Positions 7,347 to 14,542 of a stretch of DNA of 14,672 bases are shown here, piece by piece. The notes under the pieces are model-generated. The model did no database searches. It was not told the DNA's origin and worked only from the letters and a program-made list of their open reading frames with translations. Both the position numbers and the translations under genes were made by a program. Source of the stretch: DASSBG01 sp964583865 (GTDB taxonomy: Bacteria > Pseudomonadota > Gammaproteobacteria > Xanthomonadales > Rhodanobacteraceae); assembly GCA_964583865.1 (NCBI GenBank), contig CAZOXZ010000057.1, positions 1 through 14,672 of the forward strand, read 5' to 3'. Position 1 is the first letter of the stretch; each line of letters opens with the position of its first letter.

Positions 7347-7757
7347 TCAGCCGTTGCGCTTGTTCAACGCGTCGCGAATTTCGGTAAGCAGAACGATATC
7401 CTCGCCCGGCTCGGCCGGTTCTTCGGGTTTTTCCTCTTCCTTGCGCTTCAGCTTGTTCATGGCCTTGATGACCAGGAAGATGGCCCAGGCGACGATGAGG
7501 AAGCTGATGACATTGTTGATGAAGGTGCCGTAGGTGATGGCGACTTCGCCCTTGCCGTCGGGGCCGGCGGCTTGCAGGATCCACTTCATCTTGGAGAAGT
7601 CGATGCCGTTCATCAGCATCCCGATGGGAGGCATGATGACGTCATTGACCAGTGACTTCACCACCGTGCCGAACGCTGCGCCAATGACAATGCCGACAGC
7701 CATGTCCATCATGTTGCCCTTGACCGCAAATTCCTTGAACTCGCTCATCATGCTCAT
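7347..7757 (-). CDS. mscL: Large-conductance mechanosensitive channel MscL
   Basis: An inner-membrane homopentameric channel that opens under membrane tension and releases solutes during sudden osmotic downshift. The protein is 136 residues, the same length as E. coli MscL. The N-terminal amphipathic helix (SEFKEFAVKGN) is followed by helix 1 (about 15-45), which carries the gating segment MMDMAVGIVIGAAFG and IMPPIG. After a periplasmic loop comes helix 2 (about 75-100, including YGTFINNVISFLIVAWAIFL), a charged linker rich in K and E, and the C-terminal bundle helix LLTEIRDAL. The start at 7757 gives the usual MSMMSEF beginning and has a GGAG 7 bases upstream (7768-7765). That GGAG is partly inside a hairpin. 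Small neighbouring in-frame ATGs at 7751 and 7748 are possible but less likely. Confidence 0.97.
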   Translation of the reverse strand: MSMMSEFKEFAVKGNMMDMAVGIVIGAAFGTVVKSLVNDVIMPPIGMLMNGIDFSKMKWILQAAGPDGKGEVAITYGTFINNVISFLIVAWAIFLVIKAMNKLKRKEEEKPEEPAEPGEDIVLLTEIRDALNKRNG

Positions 7758-7765
7758 GCATTGTC

Positions 7766-7793
7766 TCCGTGAAGGGCAGGATTTGCCCACGGA
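7766..7793 (-). promoter_or_regulatory. Hairpin overlapping the mscL Shine-Dalgarno
   Basis: In the mscL leader, TCCGT and GGGCA (7793-7784) can pair with TGCCC and ACGGA (7778-7774 and 7770-7766) around an AATCC loop, with a 3-base bulge. The 3' arm contains three of the four bases of the GGAG ribosome-binding site. This could limit translation unless the stem opens. No known riboswitch class was recognised. Confidence 0.45.
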
Positions 7794-8025
7794 AAAGATG
7801 CACTGCGGGGGCGATGGCGTCAAGCGACGCGGCAGGCATGACAGGCATCATGTCCGGCATGTGACTCGTGGAACTGTTGCATTGGCGTCGTTGCTGTCAT
7901 GCTGTGCCCGCAGTGGACAGAAAGATCGCATGATCCTGTGCGGCATGCACACCGGCCATGCTCGCTGCGGATGCGTGTCAGGTGCCAGCGGTGCCTGCCG
8001 TTGACCAACCAGACAAGGGTTCTTC

Positions 8026-9261
8026 ATGACCGATACAGACTTGCTCAGCCAGTTGCGGGTCGATGCCAGTGACCGCGAGGACACCGAGGGGCGTGGTCGC
8101 TGGCTATGGCTGGCGGCTGTGGTTGTGGCCCTGGTCGTCGTGGCAGCGGCCTCATGGTGGTTGATGGCCGGCAAGGTGGTTGCCGTCGAGACGGTGACGG
8201 CCAGCACGCCGGCAGCCTCGGGAAGCGGCAATGCCGTGTTGCAGGCCACGGGTTATGTGGTGGCCAGGCGCAAGGCCACGGTGTCGGCGCAGATCGTGGG
8301 CACCCTGACCGACGTCCTCATCGAGGAGGGCGATCATGTGGCCGAAGGCCAGGTCCTGGCACGGCTGGAAGACAGTGCGCAAAGCGCCCGGCTCACTGCT
8401 GCCCGGGCCAGCGCTGCTGCCGCCGCCGCCGAAGTTCGCCAGCTGGAATTGCAGCATGCTCAGGCAACGCGCGAATCCGGCCGACTGCAAGACTTGGTCG
8501 CACGCGGCCTGGTGTCTGATCAGGCGGCCGAGAAGGCGGGTACCCACGCGCGCGCGCTGGCCGCGCAGCTGGCCTCGGCAAAGGCCCGGCAAAAGGCAGC
8601 CGAGGCGCAGGTGGCCGTGGCCCAGGTGAACTACGACTACACCGTGGTGCGCGCGCCGTTCGCTGGCGTTATCACGCAGAAGACCGCGCAGGTGGGCGAG
8701 ATTATCGCGCCATCGGCGGCCGGTGGCGGATTCACCCGCACGGGCGTGGGCACCATCGTCGACATGAGCTCGCTGGAGGTCGAGGTCGATGTCAACGAGT
8801 CCTATATCAGCCGCGTGGCGCCAGCGATGCCTGCCGAGGCCGTGCTGGATGCCTATCCCGACTGGACCATTCCGGCGCACGTCATCGCCATCGTGCCCAC
8901 CGCCAACCGCGCCAAGGCCACCGTCAAGGTGCGCGTGGCGCTGGAATCGACAGACCCGCGCATCATCCCGGAAATGGGCGTGCGGGTGACCTTCCTTGAC
9001 AGCGAACCCGCAGCTGCCGGGCAGGCACGGCCAGCCGGCGTGCTGGTGCCGGCGTCGGCGATCGTGGCACGCGATGGCCACAACGTGGTGTTCGTGGTGC
9101 GCGAGGGCGTGGCGCATGCGATCCGGGTCACGCCGGCCGCTGAAACCTTCGGCGACCTGCGCCGCCTGCCGTCGGCGGTCGATTCCGGAGCACAGGTTGT
9201 ACGCGCGCCATCATCTCGCCTGGCCGACGGCGACAAGGTTCGCATCGAGCCACAGTCCTGA
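8026..9261 (+). CDS. ABC exporter periplasmic adaptor (HlyD/MacA-like membrane fusion protein)
   Basis: An adaptor anchored in the inner membrane that bridges an ABC pump to an outer-membrane channel. It has 411 residues. A hydrophilic N-terminal tail is followed by one membrane helix (about 26-47), a lipoyl half-domain (ATGYVVARRKATVSAQIVG onward), an alanine-rich helical hairpin (about 115-200), the second lipoyl half with RAPFAGVI from R209, and beta-barrel and membrane-proximal domains ending near residue 411. Many such adaptors in Gram-negative bacteria pair with MacB-like pumps; here the pump is split into separate genes downstream. An AAGGG about 7 bases before the ATG serves as ribosome-binding site. 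It is the first gene of a four-gene operon divergent from mscL. It is not called macA because the pump architecture differs from E. coli MacB. Confidence 0.92.
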   Translation: MTDTDLLSQLRVDASDREDTEGRGRWLWLAAVVVALVVVAAASWWLMAGKVVAVETVTASTPAASGSGNAVLQATGYVVARRKATVSAQIVGTLTDVLIEEGDHVAEGQVLARLEDSAQSARLTAARASAAAAAAEVRQLELQHAQATRESGRLQDLVARGLVSDQAAEKAGTHARALAAQLASAKARQKAAEAQVAVAQVNYDYTVVRAPFAGVITQKTAQVGEIIAPSAAGGGFTRTGVGTIVDMSSLEVEVDVNESYISRVAPAMPAEAVLDAYPDWTIPAHVIAIVPTANRAKATVKVRVALESTDPRIIPEMGVRVTFLDSEPAAAGQARPAGVLVPASAIVARDGHNVVFVVREGVAHAIRVTPAAETFGDLRRLPSAVDSGAQVVRAPSSRLADGDKVRIEPQS

Positions 9262-9289
9262 CACTCACCGGCTTCATCCGGAGGTCTGC

Positions 9290-10210
9290 ATGAACAAACT
9301 CATCGAAATTCGAGACCTGACCAAGACCTACGCGCGCGGCAAGCAGAAAGTGGAAGTCCTGCACGGCGTGAACCTGGACGTGCCGGACGGCGAGTTCCTG
9401 GCATTGATGGGGCCGTCCGGATCAGGCAAGACCACCTTGTTGAACATGATCGGCGGGCTGGATACGCCGACCTCCGGCAGCATCACCGTCGACGGTCGCC
9501 GCATCGACCAACTTGGCAGCGCAGCATTGGCGCGCTGGCGTGCGGCCAACGTCGGCTTCATCTTCCAGTTCTACAACCGGATGCCGATGTTGTCGGCGCA
9601 GAAGAACGTCGAGTTGCCGTTGTTGCTGACGAAACTGTCTGCCAAGCAGCGGCGCCAGCGTGCGGCCATTGCCCTGAAGCTGGTGGGGCTGGAAGATCGG
9701 GTCAGCCACAAGCCCTCGGAGTTGTCGGGCGGCCAGCAGCAGCGCGTCGCCATCGCCCGTGCCATCGTCACCGACCCGAAATTGCTGGTGTGCGACGAGC
9801 CCACCGGCGACCTGGACCGCGAGTCCGCCGAGAGCGTTCTGGGTTTGCTGCAGGCGCTGAATGGTGACCACGGCAAGACCATCGTCATGGTGACGCACGA
9901 TCCCCGCGCCGCCGACCATGCCGGCCGCGTGCTGCACTTGGATAAAGGTGAGCTGAACCGGACTGCCAGTGGCAGTCCGCAGTCAGCGAACGCTCGGCCA
10001 GGTATGGCCGGGCCGGCGGCTCGCACCAGGGAAGGTGATCCCGAAATCGAACCGTTGGCAGATGCGCCGGATTCGCGGGAGCTTCACAACCGGACTGCCA
10101 GTGGCAGTCCGCAGTCAGCGAACGCCCGGCCAGGGGTGGCCGGGCCGGCGGCCCGCACCAGGAACGGTGATGGCGCGGGCGACCCGTCGTCGGACGTGCA
10201 GCAGCCATGA
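9290..10210 (+). CDS. ABC transporter ATP-binding protein (MacB/LolD/FtsE type) with repeat-derived C-terminal tail
   Basis: The ATPase of the exporter, acting at the inner face of the inner membrane. It has 306 residues. All nucleotide-binding motifs are intact: Walker A GPSGSGKT (41-48), Q-loop in GFIFQFYN, signature LSGGQQQR from L145, Walker B LLVCDEPTGDLD with D169 and E170, and the switch H203 in VMVTHD. Related proteins end near residue 220-235. Here an extra 84-residue tail starts at N223, and two copies of a 28-residue repeat (223-250 and 267-294, sharing NRTASGSPQSANARPG and GPAARTR) come from an 84-nt repeat. GGAGG lies 5 bases before the ATG at 9290. The stop overlaps the next ATG (ATGA, 10207-10210), so coupling to the permease has been kept. 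The tail is low-complexity and polar; a function is not evident. Confidence 0.95.
   Translation: MNKLIEIRDLTKTYARGKQKVEVLHGVNLDVPDGEFLALMGPSGSGKTTLLNMIGGLDTPTSGSITVDGRRIDQLGSAALARWRAANVGFIFQFYNRMPMLSAQKNVELPLLLTKLSAKQRRQRAAIALKLVGLEDRVSHKPSELSGGQQQRVAIARAIVTDPKLLVCDEPTGDLDRESAESVLGLLQALNGDHGKTIVMVTHDPRAADHAGRVLHLDKGELNRTASGSPQSANARPGMAGPAARTREGDPEIEPLADAPDSRELHNRTASGSPQSANARPGVAGPAARTRNGDGAGDPSSDVQQP
9956..10039 (+). repeat. 84-nt REP-like repeat, copy A, inside coding sequence
   Basis: It contains two palindromes: GGACTGCC-AGT-GGCAGTCC, and a second stem around CGGCCA-GGTA-TGGCCG. By eye it is identical to copy B at 78 of 84 positions. It starts exactly on codon 223 of the ATPase and spans 28 codons. 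Confidence 0.85.
10088..10171 (+). repeat. 84-nt REP-like repeat, copy B, inside coding sequence
   Basis: The second copy lies 132 nt (44 codons) after copy A, in the same frame and orientation. Its second palindrome is a perfect 9-bp stem, GCCCGGCCA-GGGG-TGGCCGGGC. A 48-nt spacer without obvious repeat content separates the copies. Confidence 0.85.
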
Positions 10211-11373
10211 AATACCTGCATCTCATCTGGGCGGCGTTGTTCCGGCGCAAGACCCGTACCTTCCTGACGCTGGTGTCGATCATGGCGGCCTTCCTGTTGT
10301 TCGGCCTGCTGGACACGGTGCGGGTGGCCTTCAATCCGGGTGACGACGTCACTGGCGCCACGCGGCTGGTGGTGACCTCGAAGGTGTCCTTCACCCAATC
10401 CTTGCCCATCAGCCTCAAGGGGCGCATCGGCCAGGTGCCGGGCGTCACCGGTGTGGCCTGGGCCAGCTGGTTCGGCGGCTACTACCAGGATCCGAAAAAC
10501 CAGCTGCCCAGTTTCGCCGTCAGCGACAGCTACCTCGATGTCTATCCCGGCCTCAAGGTGACCGCGGACCAGCTGGCGCAATGGCAGCGTACGCGCACGG
10601 GCGTTCTGGTCGGCGACAAGCTGATGCAACGCTTCGGCTGGAAGGTGGGTGATCAGATTCCGTTGCAGTCGGGCACCTGGCCATCCATTGCCAGTGGCAG
10701 CCACACCTGGGACGTTGTCATTTCCGGTGTCATGCATGGCACCACCGATGATACCGCCGGTTTCGGCATGATGATCTTCCTGCACTGGAAGTACTACGAC
10801 GAAAACAACCCCTATGAGGATGACGTGGTCCATTGGTACGTCGCCGAGGTAGGCGATCCGCTTGCGGCCGGTCAGGTGGCGCAGCGCATCGATGCCCTGT
10901 CCACCAACTCGGACCACGAGACCACCTCGCAGACCGAACAGGCCTTCCAGGCCTCGTTCCTGAAGCAGCTGGTGGATATCGGCCTGATCGTGATGTCGAT
11001 CATGGGCGCGGTTTTTTTCACCTTGTTGCTGCTGACCGGCAACACCATGATGCAGGCGGTGCGCGAGCGCACTTCGGAGTTGGCGGTATTGAAAACCATC
11101 GGCTTTTCCGATCGCAGCATCCTGGCCATGGTGCTGTCCGAGAGCGTGTTGCTGCTGCTGCTGGGTGGCGTGATCGGCCTGGCGCTGGTGGCGGTGATCG
11201 TGCCGGGACTGGCCGCAGCCAGTGGCGGCATGGTGCCGATTCACGGTGTCGCCGGCCGCACTTGGTTGGCGGGCATCGTGTTGATGCTGATCATCGGCGT
11301 GTTGGTCGGGTTGTTGCCTGCGCTGCGGGCGATGCGCCTGAACATGGTCGATGCCCTGCGTGCGGACGGGTGA
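10207..11373 (+). CDS. ABC exporter permease 1 (MacB/FtsX family)
   Basis: A membrane subunit of the exporter, 388 residues. It has the FtsX/MacB plan: an N-terminal membrane helix (about 19-36) after the positively charged FRRKTRT, a large periplasmic domain (about 40-255), then three C-terminal helices (about 257-278, 312-340 and 355-377). Between helices 2 and 3 lies the cytoplasmic segment RERTSELAVLKTIGF (from R286), the coupling-helix signature of type VII ABC permeases, where the ATPase docks. The start overlaps the ATPase stop by 4 bases. It is paired with a second, different permease, so the pump is probably a heterodimer of permeases. The substrate is unknown. Confidence 0.93.
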   Translation: MKYLHLIWAALFRRKTRTFLTLVSIMAAFLLFGLLDTVRVAFNPGDDVTGATRLVVTSKVSFTQSLPISLKGRIGQVPGVTGVAWASWFGGYYQDPKNQLPSFAVSDSYLDVYPGLKVTADQLAQWQRTRTGVLVGDKLMQRFGWKVGDQIPLQSGTWPSIASGSHTWDVVISGVMHGTTDDTAGFGMMIFLHWKYYDENNPYEDDVVHWYVAEVGDPLAAGQVAQRIDALSTNSDHETTSQTEQAFQASFLKQLVDIGLIVMSIMGAVFFTLLLLTGNTMMQAVRERTSELAVLKTIGFSDRSILAMVLSESVLLLLLGGVIGLALVAVIVPGLAAASGGMVPIHGVAGRTWLAGIVLMLIIGVLVGLLPALRAMRLNMVDALRADG

Positions 11374-11383
11374 GGTCACGATC

Positions 11384-12691
11384 ATGAAGAAATTCTTCCT
11401 CAATATCGCGCTGGTACTCGGGCTGGTGCTGGCGCTTGCCATCTGGGTCCGGCTGCCATGGCCGGTCGTGCTGGGATTGCTGGCCCTGCTGGTTGCCTGG
11501 ATGACGCTGAGCCGCAGCGGCCGGCAAACCGCCTCGGTAACGCGCGTCGGTTTGAGCACCCTGGGCCAGCGCATGGGTTCGGCGTCGGTGATCGTCATCG
11601 GCATTGCCGGTGTGGTCGGCGTGCTGGTTGCCCTGCTGGCCATGGGCCAGGGCCTCAGCTCCACCATGCAGGCCGGCGGCCAGGACAATGTGGCCATCGT
11701 GGTGCGTGGTGGCGCGGCCACGGCGGCGCAGTCGGTGCTGACCGGGGACGACATCAATGCCATCAAGCAAGCGCCGGGCATTGCCCGCAACGCCGAAGGC
11801 GACGCCCTGATTTCCGGCGAAATTCTGCTGCCGGTGAATGTCTCGAACAAGGGCAGCGACACCACCGCCAGCATTCTCATGCGCGGTGTCGATCCCGCCG
11901 CACGTGCGGTGCGCCCGCAGTTGCAAGTGGTGCAGGGGCACTGGTTCAAGCCCGGCTTGCGCCAGGTGGTCGTGGGCCGCAATGCTGCGGTGCGCTATGC
12001 CGGCCTGCAACCCGGCGACGAGGTGCAGTTGGGCAATGATCGCTGGGAGGTGACCGGCGTGTTCGAAACCGGCAGCGGCTATGACTCGGAGGTGTGGGCC
12101 GACCGCAAGGTAGTGGCTTCGGCCAACCGACGCGGCAACAGTGTTTCGGCGGTGGTGGCGCGGCTGACCGGCGCACAGGCCTTTGACGGCTTCAAAGCCG
12201 CGCTGGTCTCCGACCCCAAGCTCAACGTCAGCGTCTCGACGACGCGGGAGTATTTCGCCAAACAGTCGGCCGGCCTCAGCACGGTCATTCAGGTGGTCGG
12301 CAAGACAGTCGGCATCATCATGGCCATCGGTGCCGTATTCGGTGCCCTGAACTGCATGTTCGCGGCCGTCGCCAGCCGCAAACGCGAGATCGCCACCCTG
12401 CGCGCCATCGGCTTTCGTGGCCTGCCGGTGGTGGTGTCGGTGATGCTGGAAACCATGGTGCTGGCGCTGGCCGGTGGTGTGCTGGGCGCCGTCATCGTGT
12501 GGCTGGCTTTCAACGGTCACACCGCATCCACCTTGCACGGCTTCACCCAGGTGGTGTTCCGCTTCGATGTCAGCCCGGTGCTGCTGTGGAGCGGCATCAA
12601 GTGGGCGCTGGCCATCGGCTTCATCGGCGGCCTGTTCCCGGCGGTGCGCGCCGCCCGCCTGCCCGTGACCACGGCATTGCGCGAGACCTGA
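11384..12691 (+). CDS. ABC exporter permease 2 (MacB/FtsX family, extra N-terminal helices)
   Basis: The second permease of the exporter, 435 residues. Unlike permease 1 it starts with two additional hydrophobic stretches (about residues 5-22 and 25-40) before the usual first helix (GSASVIVIGIAGVVGVLVALLA). A periplasmic domain, then three C-terminal helices with the coupling segment REIATLRAIGF (about 334-344) between the first two of them, complete the family plan. The start at 11384 (MKKFFLNIALVLG) was chosen over an open frame from 11351 because the latter overlaps permease 1; a GAGG lies about 8 bases upstream of 11384. It is the last gene of the operon and converges with the ChaN gene, with only 15 bases between stops. 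Confidence 0.92.
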   Translation: MKKFFLNIALVLGLVLALAIWVRLPWPVVLGLLALLVAWMTLSRSGRQTASVTRVGLSTLGQRMGSASVIVIGIAGVVGVLVALLAMGQGLSSTMQAGGQDNVAIVVRGGAATAAQSVLTGDDINAIKQAPGIARNAEGDALISGEILLPVNVSNKGSDTTASILMRGVDPAARAVRPQLQVVQGHWFKPGLRQVVVGRNAAVRYAGLQPGDEVQLGNDRWEVTGVFETGSGYDSEVWADRKVVASANRRGNSVSAVVARLTGAQAFDGFKAALVSDPKLNVSVSTTREYFAKQSAGLSTVIQVVGKTVGIIMAIGAVFGALNCMFAAVASRKREIATLRAIGFRGLPVVVSVMLETMVLALAGGVLGAVIVWLAFNGHTASTLHGFTQVVFRFDVSPVLLWSGIKWALAIGFIGGLFPAVRAARLPVTTALRET

Positions 12692-12706
12692 TTTTGCCGG
12701 CGACGT

Positions 12707-13696
12707 TCAGCCCGGCGCAGCGAAGCGCTTGCGCAGTGCCACGCAGGGATCCTCACGTTCGGCCGCCGGCGTGAACAACACGTAGTCGAAGGGCAGGCGA
12801 TCGGCGTTGTAGTTGGCGGCATAGTCGGCGGGTGCGGTCTTGTCCGGTTCGACTTCGATCATGGCGATGCTCAGCACCGAGGCGTCCGGTGCGTGGCGTC
12901 GCAAATGGGCCGGCACGGCGTAGTCCGTGCGTACATGCCCGGCCCCGGCGATCAGCACGCCGCCATCGGTCGTGGCTTCGTGCCGCAGCCGCCAGGCCAT
13001 GATGGCATTGCGCAGGCGTTGTGCCTTGACCATGCCGGAAAGTGCTTCACGCGGCACCAGATCGCAATGGCTCTTGAACAGCTCATCCAGCATGCGTTCG
13101 GTCTGTTGCGCAGGCAATGGCTGCTCCAAACCGAGCTCGGTCACGCGTGCCGGCTCCAGTGCGCCGAAACCTTCCAATGCCACCGCTCTCACGGTCGTGG
13201 CCGGCAAGTTGGCGGCCACGACCGTGAGGCCGTGCGCCAATGCCACCTGCGCGATGGGTTGGTACATGCCCCAGTCCGGCCAGCCGCTGTCCGCCCAGTC
13301 CACCGCCGGGCCGAGGCCCGCGGCGTTCGCCGAGCCGCCTGCGAGATAGGTCGCCAACGCGGGTTGCTGGTCCAGGTCCAGCATTTCGAAGGCCACCACT
13401 GGCTGCCGCCCCGCATGGACCACCACACCCAGCAATGCGGCCTGCAGGCGGTGATGGTCCGTATTGTCATGGGTCTCGCCCAGCAACACGAAACGGGCGT
13501 CTGCCAGGCTCCCGCGCAACGATGCCGGGGTGATCCAGTCCTGGTCGGCAGGTGACCAGATGTGGCCGACCAGCGGGTTGTCCGCAAAGCCGCTGGTCTG
13601 CCAGGCGATGGGCCAAGCGGGCTTGTCACGATGGATTGCCGGCGCGCAGCCGGCCAGCAGCAGAGTGAGGACGAAGACAACGAGTGATCTGTGCAT
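12707..13696 (-). CDS. ChaN family lipoprotein (haem/iron-linked, Tiki/EreA-like fold)
   Basis: A lipoprotein of the ChaN group, members of which have been linked to haem binding and iron regulation. It has 329 residues. The signal peptide ends in the lipobox L14-A15-G16-C17, so the mature protein should be lipid-anchored. The family motif LGETHDN (G73-N78) and the C-terminal GAGHVRTDYAVP (H254) are present. Residues around them (VAFEMLDLDQQPAL, LPATTVRAVALEG) also fit the family. The start at 13696 lies 80 bases after the small membrane gene on the same strand, so co-transcription is possible. A weak TAAAGT-like -10 lies in that space. The actual ligand and activity are not established from this sequence. 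Confidence 0.9.
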   Translation of the reverse strand: MHRSLVVFVLTLLLAGCAPAIHRDKPAWPIAWQTSGFADNPLVGHIWSPADQDWITPASLRGSLADARFVLLGETHDNTDHHRLQAALLGVVVHAGRQPVVAFEMLDLDQQPALATYLAGGSANAAGLGPAVDWADSGWPDWGMYQPIAQVALAHGLTVVAANLPATTVRAVALEGFGALEPARVTELGLEQPLPAQQTERMLDELFKSHCDLVPREALSGMVKAQRLRNAIMAWRLRHEATTDGGVLIAGAGHVRTDYAVPAHLRRHAPDASVLSIAMIEVEPDKTAPADYAANYNADRLPFDYVLFTPAAEREDPCVALRKRFAAPG

Positions 13697-13776
13697 GCTC
13701 GGGGCCGGAGTGTGGTCGGCCGTCTACTTTACGCCATTGGCATGCGCGTTGATGAAAATGCCCGCGGTGGCGCGCG

Positions 13777-14046
13777 TCAGTCCTGCTCTCGCGAAGCATC
13801 GATCACGCGGAACTCTCCCTCGAGCGGCTCCCCGGGCTTGTCCGCATTCCGGGTCAATGGGTCAGGCCCATGACGCTGGTACCAGGCGCGCACCAGCCAG
13901 CCCACCGTGCCGAACAGGACCAGGCCGAGGAACACGAACAGACCGAAGATGGCCAGCAATGCCAGTACGGCCAGGCCGCAAACTGCCACCACCACTTTCA
14001 GCATCGGGTGCATGGGCTGGCTGGACTGAAAAGTGACAAATCGCAT
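13777..14046 (-). CDS. Small membrane protein of unknown function
   Basis: I do not recognise this protein. From the ATG at 14046 it has 89 residues: a polar N-terminus with several methionines, a long hydrophobic stretch (about residues 17-51, LKVVVAVCGLAVLALLAIFG then LFVFLGLVLFGTVGWLV) long enough for one or two membrane helices, then a polar tail (WYQRHGPDPLTRN onward) that probably lies in the cytoplasm. An AGGA about 7 bases before the ATG supports this start; a TTG seven codons earlier is also open. The gene is divergent from the Rieske gene and upstream of ChaN on the same strand. The clear helix and ribosome-binding site argue that it is real. Confidence 0.7.
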   Translation of the reverse strand: MRFVTFQSSQPMHPMLKVVVAVCGLAVLALLAIFGLFVFLGLVLFGTVGWLVRAWYQRHGPDPLTRNADKPGEPLEGEFRVIDASREQD

Positions 14047-14061
14047 GAATGTTCCTGGCTG

Positions 14062-14110
14062 TGGCAAGATCGTCTTTCCTTGCCAACGTGGAGGACGTTG
14101 GCCGGTTTTT
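14062..14110 (+). promoter_or_regulatory. Candidate attenuator-like leader or operator of the Rieske gene
   Basis: Two perfect inverted repeats overlap. The first is TGGCAAG (14062-14068) with CTTGCCA (14079-14085). The second is GCCAACGT (14082-14089) with ACGTTGGC (14095-14102), loop GGAGG. They share the bases 14082-14085, so in RNA only one can form at a time. A run of five T (14106-14110) follows the second, 3 bases after its stem. This is the layout of an antiterminator/terminator pair; DNA-level operators are the alternative. Confidence 0.4.
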
Positions 14111-14134
14111 CAACAAGACGTGCCCGAGGGATGC

Positions 14135-14494
14135 ATGGCAAGCGAACAGAAAACGCCAACGCGACGACCTTTGTGTCGCCTCGACGATATCACTGACGGC
14201 GGTGCCATCGGCGTCGAGGTGGCCATTGATGACGGCTGGGATCTGGTGCTGCTGCGCCGCGGCGATGCCGTGTACGCCTACCACAATATCTGCGGCCACC
14301 AGAATCGGCGCATGGACTATGTGCCGGGCAAATTTCTGGTCAAGAATGCCTGCCTGATCTGTGCCGTGCATGGTTCGTCGTTTGCCGTGGAGAGCGGTGA
14401 GCACCGTGGCGGCCCGGCATCTTCCGGGCTCAAGGCCGTGCCGGTGCGGGTGGCCGACGGGCAGGTGTGGCTGGATTTGCCCAACCCTGGATGA
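14135..14494 (+). CDS. Small Rieske-type [2Fe-2S] protein
   Basis: A soluble 119-residue protein that should bind a Rieske iron-sulfur cluster and move electrons. The cluster ligands are C53-x-H55 in NICGHQN and C76-x-x-H79 in ICAVHGSSF. The 20 residues between the two motifs is longer than the 15-17 often quoted for Rieske proteins, but small stand-alone Rieske proteins with this longer loop (DYVPGKFL) are familiar. No signal peptide or membrane helix is visible, so it is probably cytoplasmic. The start at 14135 follows a GAGGG 4 bases upstream; further in-frame starts (GTG at 14120, ATG at 14033) lie in or before the leader repeats. Nothing nearby encodes an oxygenase partner. Confidence 0.88.
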   Translation: MASEQKTPTRRPLCRLDDITDGGAIGVEVAIDDGWDLVLLRRGDAVYAYHNICGHQNRRMDYVPGKFLVKNACLICAVHGSSFAVESGEHRGGPASSGLKAVPVRVADGQVWLDLPNPG

Positions 14495-14542
14495 CGAATC
14501 CGAACGCGCAGCGCCGGTGTGGCACGAATTCCCGCCACGATT

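Noticed and set aside
7795..7823. mscL promoter TTGACG-N17-CATCTT on the minus strand
   Set aside because: The -35 is good, but the -10 matches only three of six bases, and the implied start would cut into the leader hairpin. Not strong enough to list.
7820..7900. Short minus-strand frame coding a His/Cys-rich peptide (ending HAGHDACHACRVA)
   Set aside because: It looks metal-binding at first, but no ribosome-binding site precedes either ATG. The His and Cys codons are explained by the CATG and GCA-rich base pattern of the region.
9290..12691. Calling the operon macAB
   Set aside because: MacB carries ATPase and permease in one chain. Here they are separate and there are two permeases, so the gene symbols would mislead.
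12692..12706. Terminator between permease 2 and the ChaN gene
   Set aside because: Only 15 bases separate the two stops and no stem-loop with a T tract was visible there.
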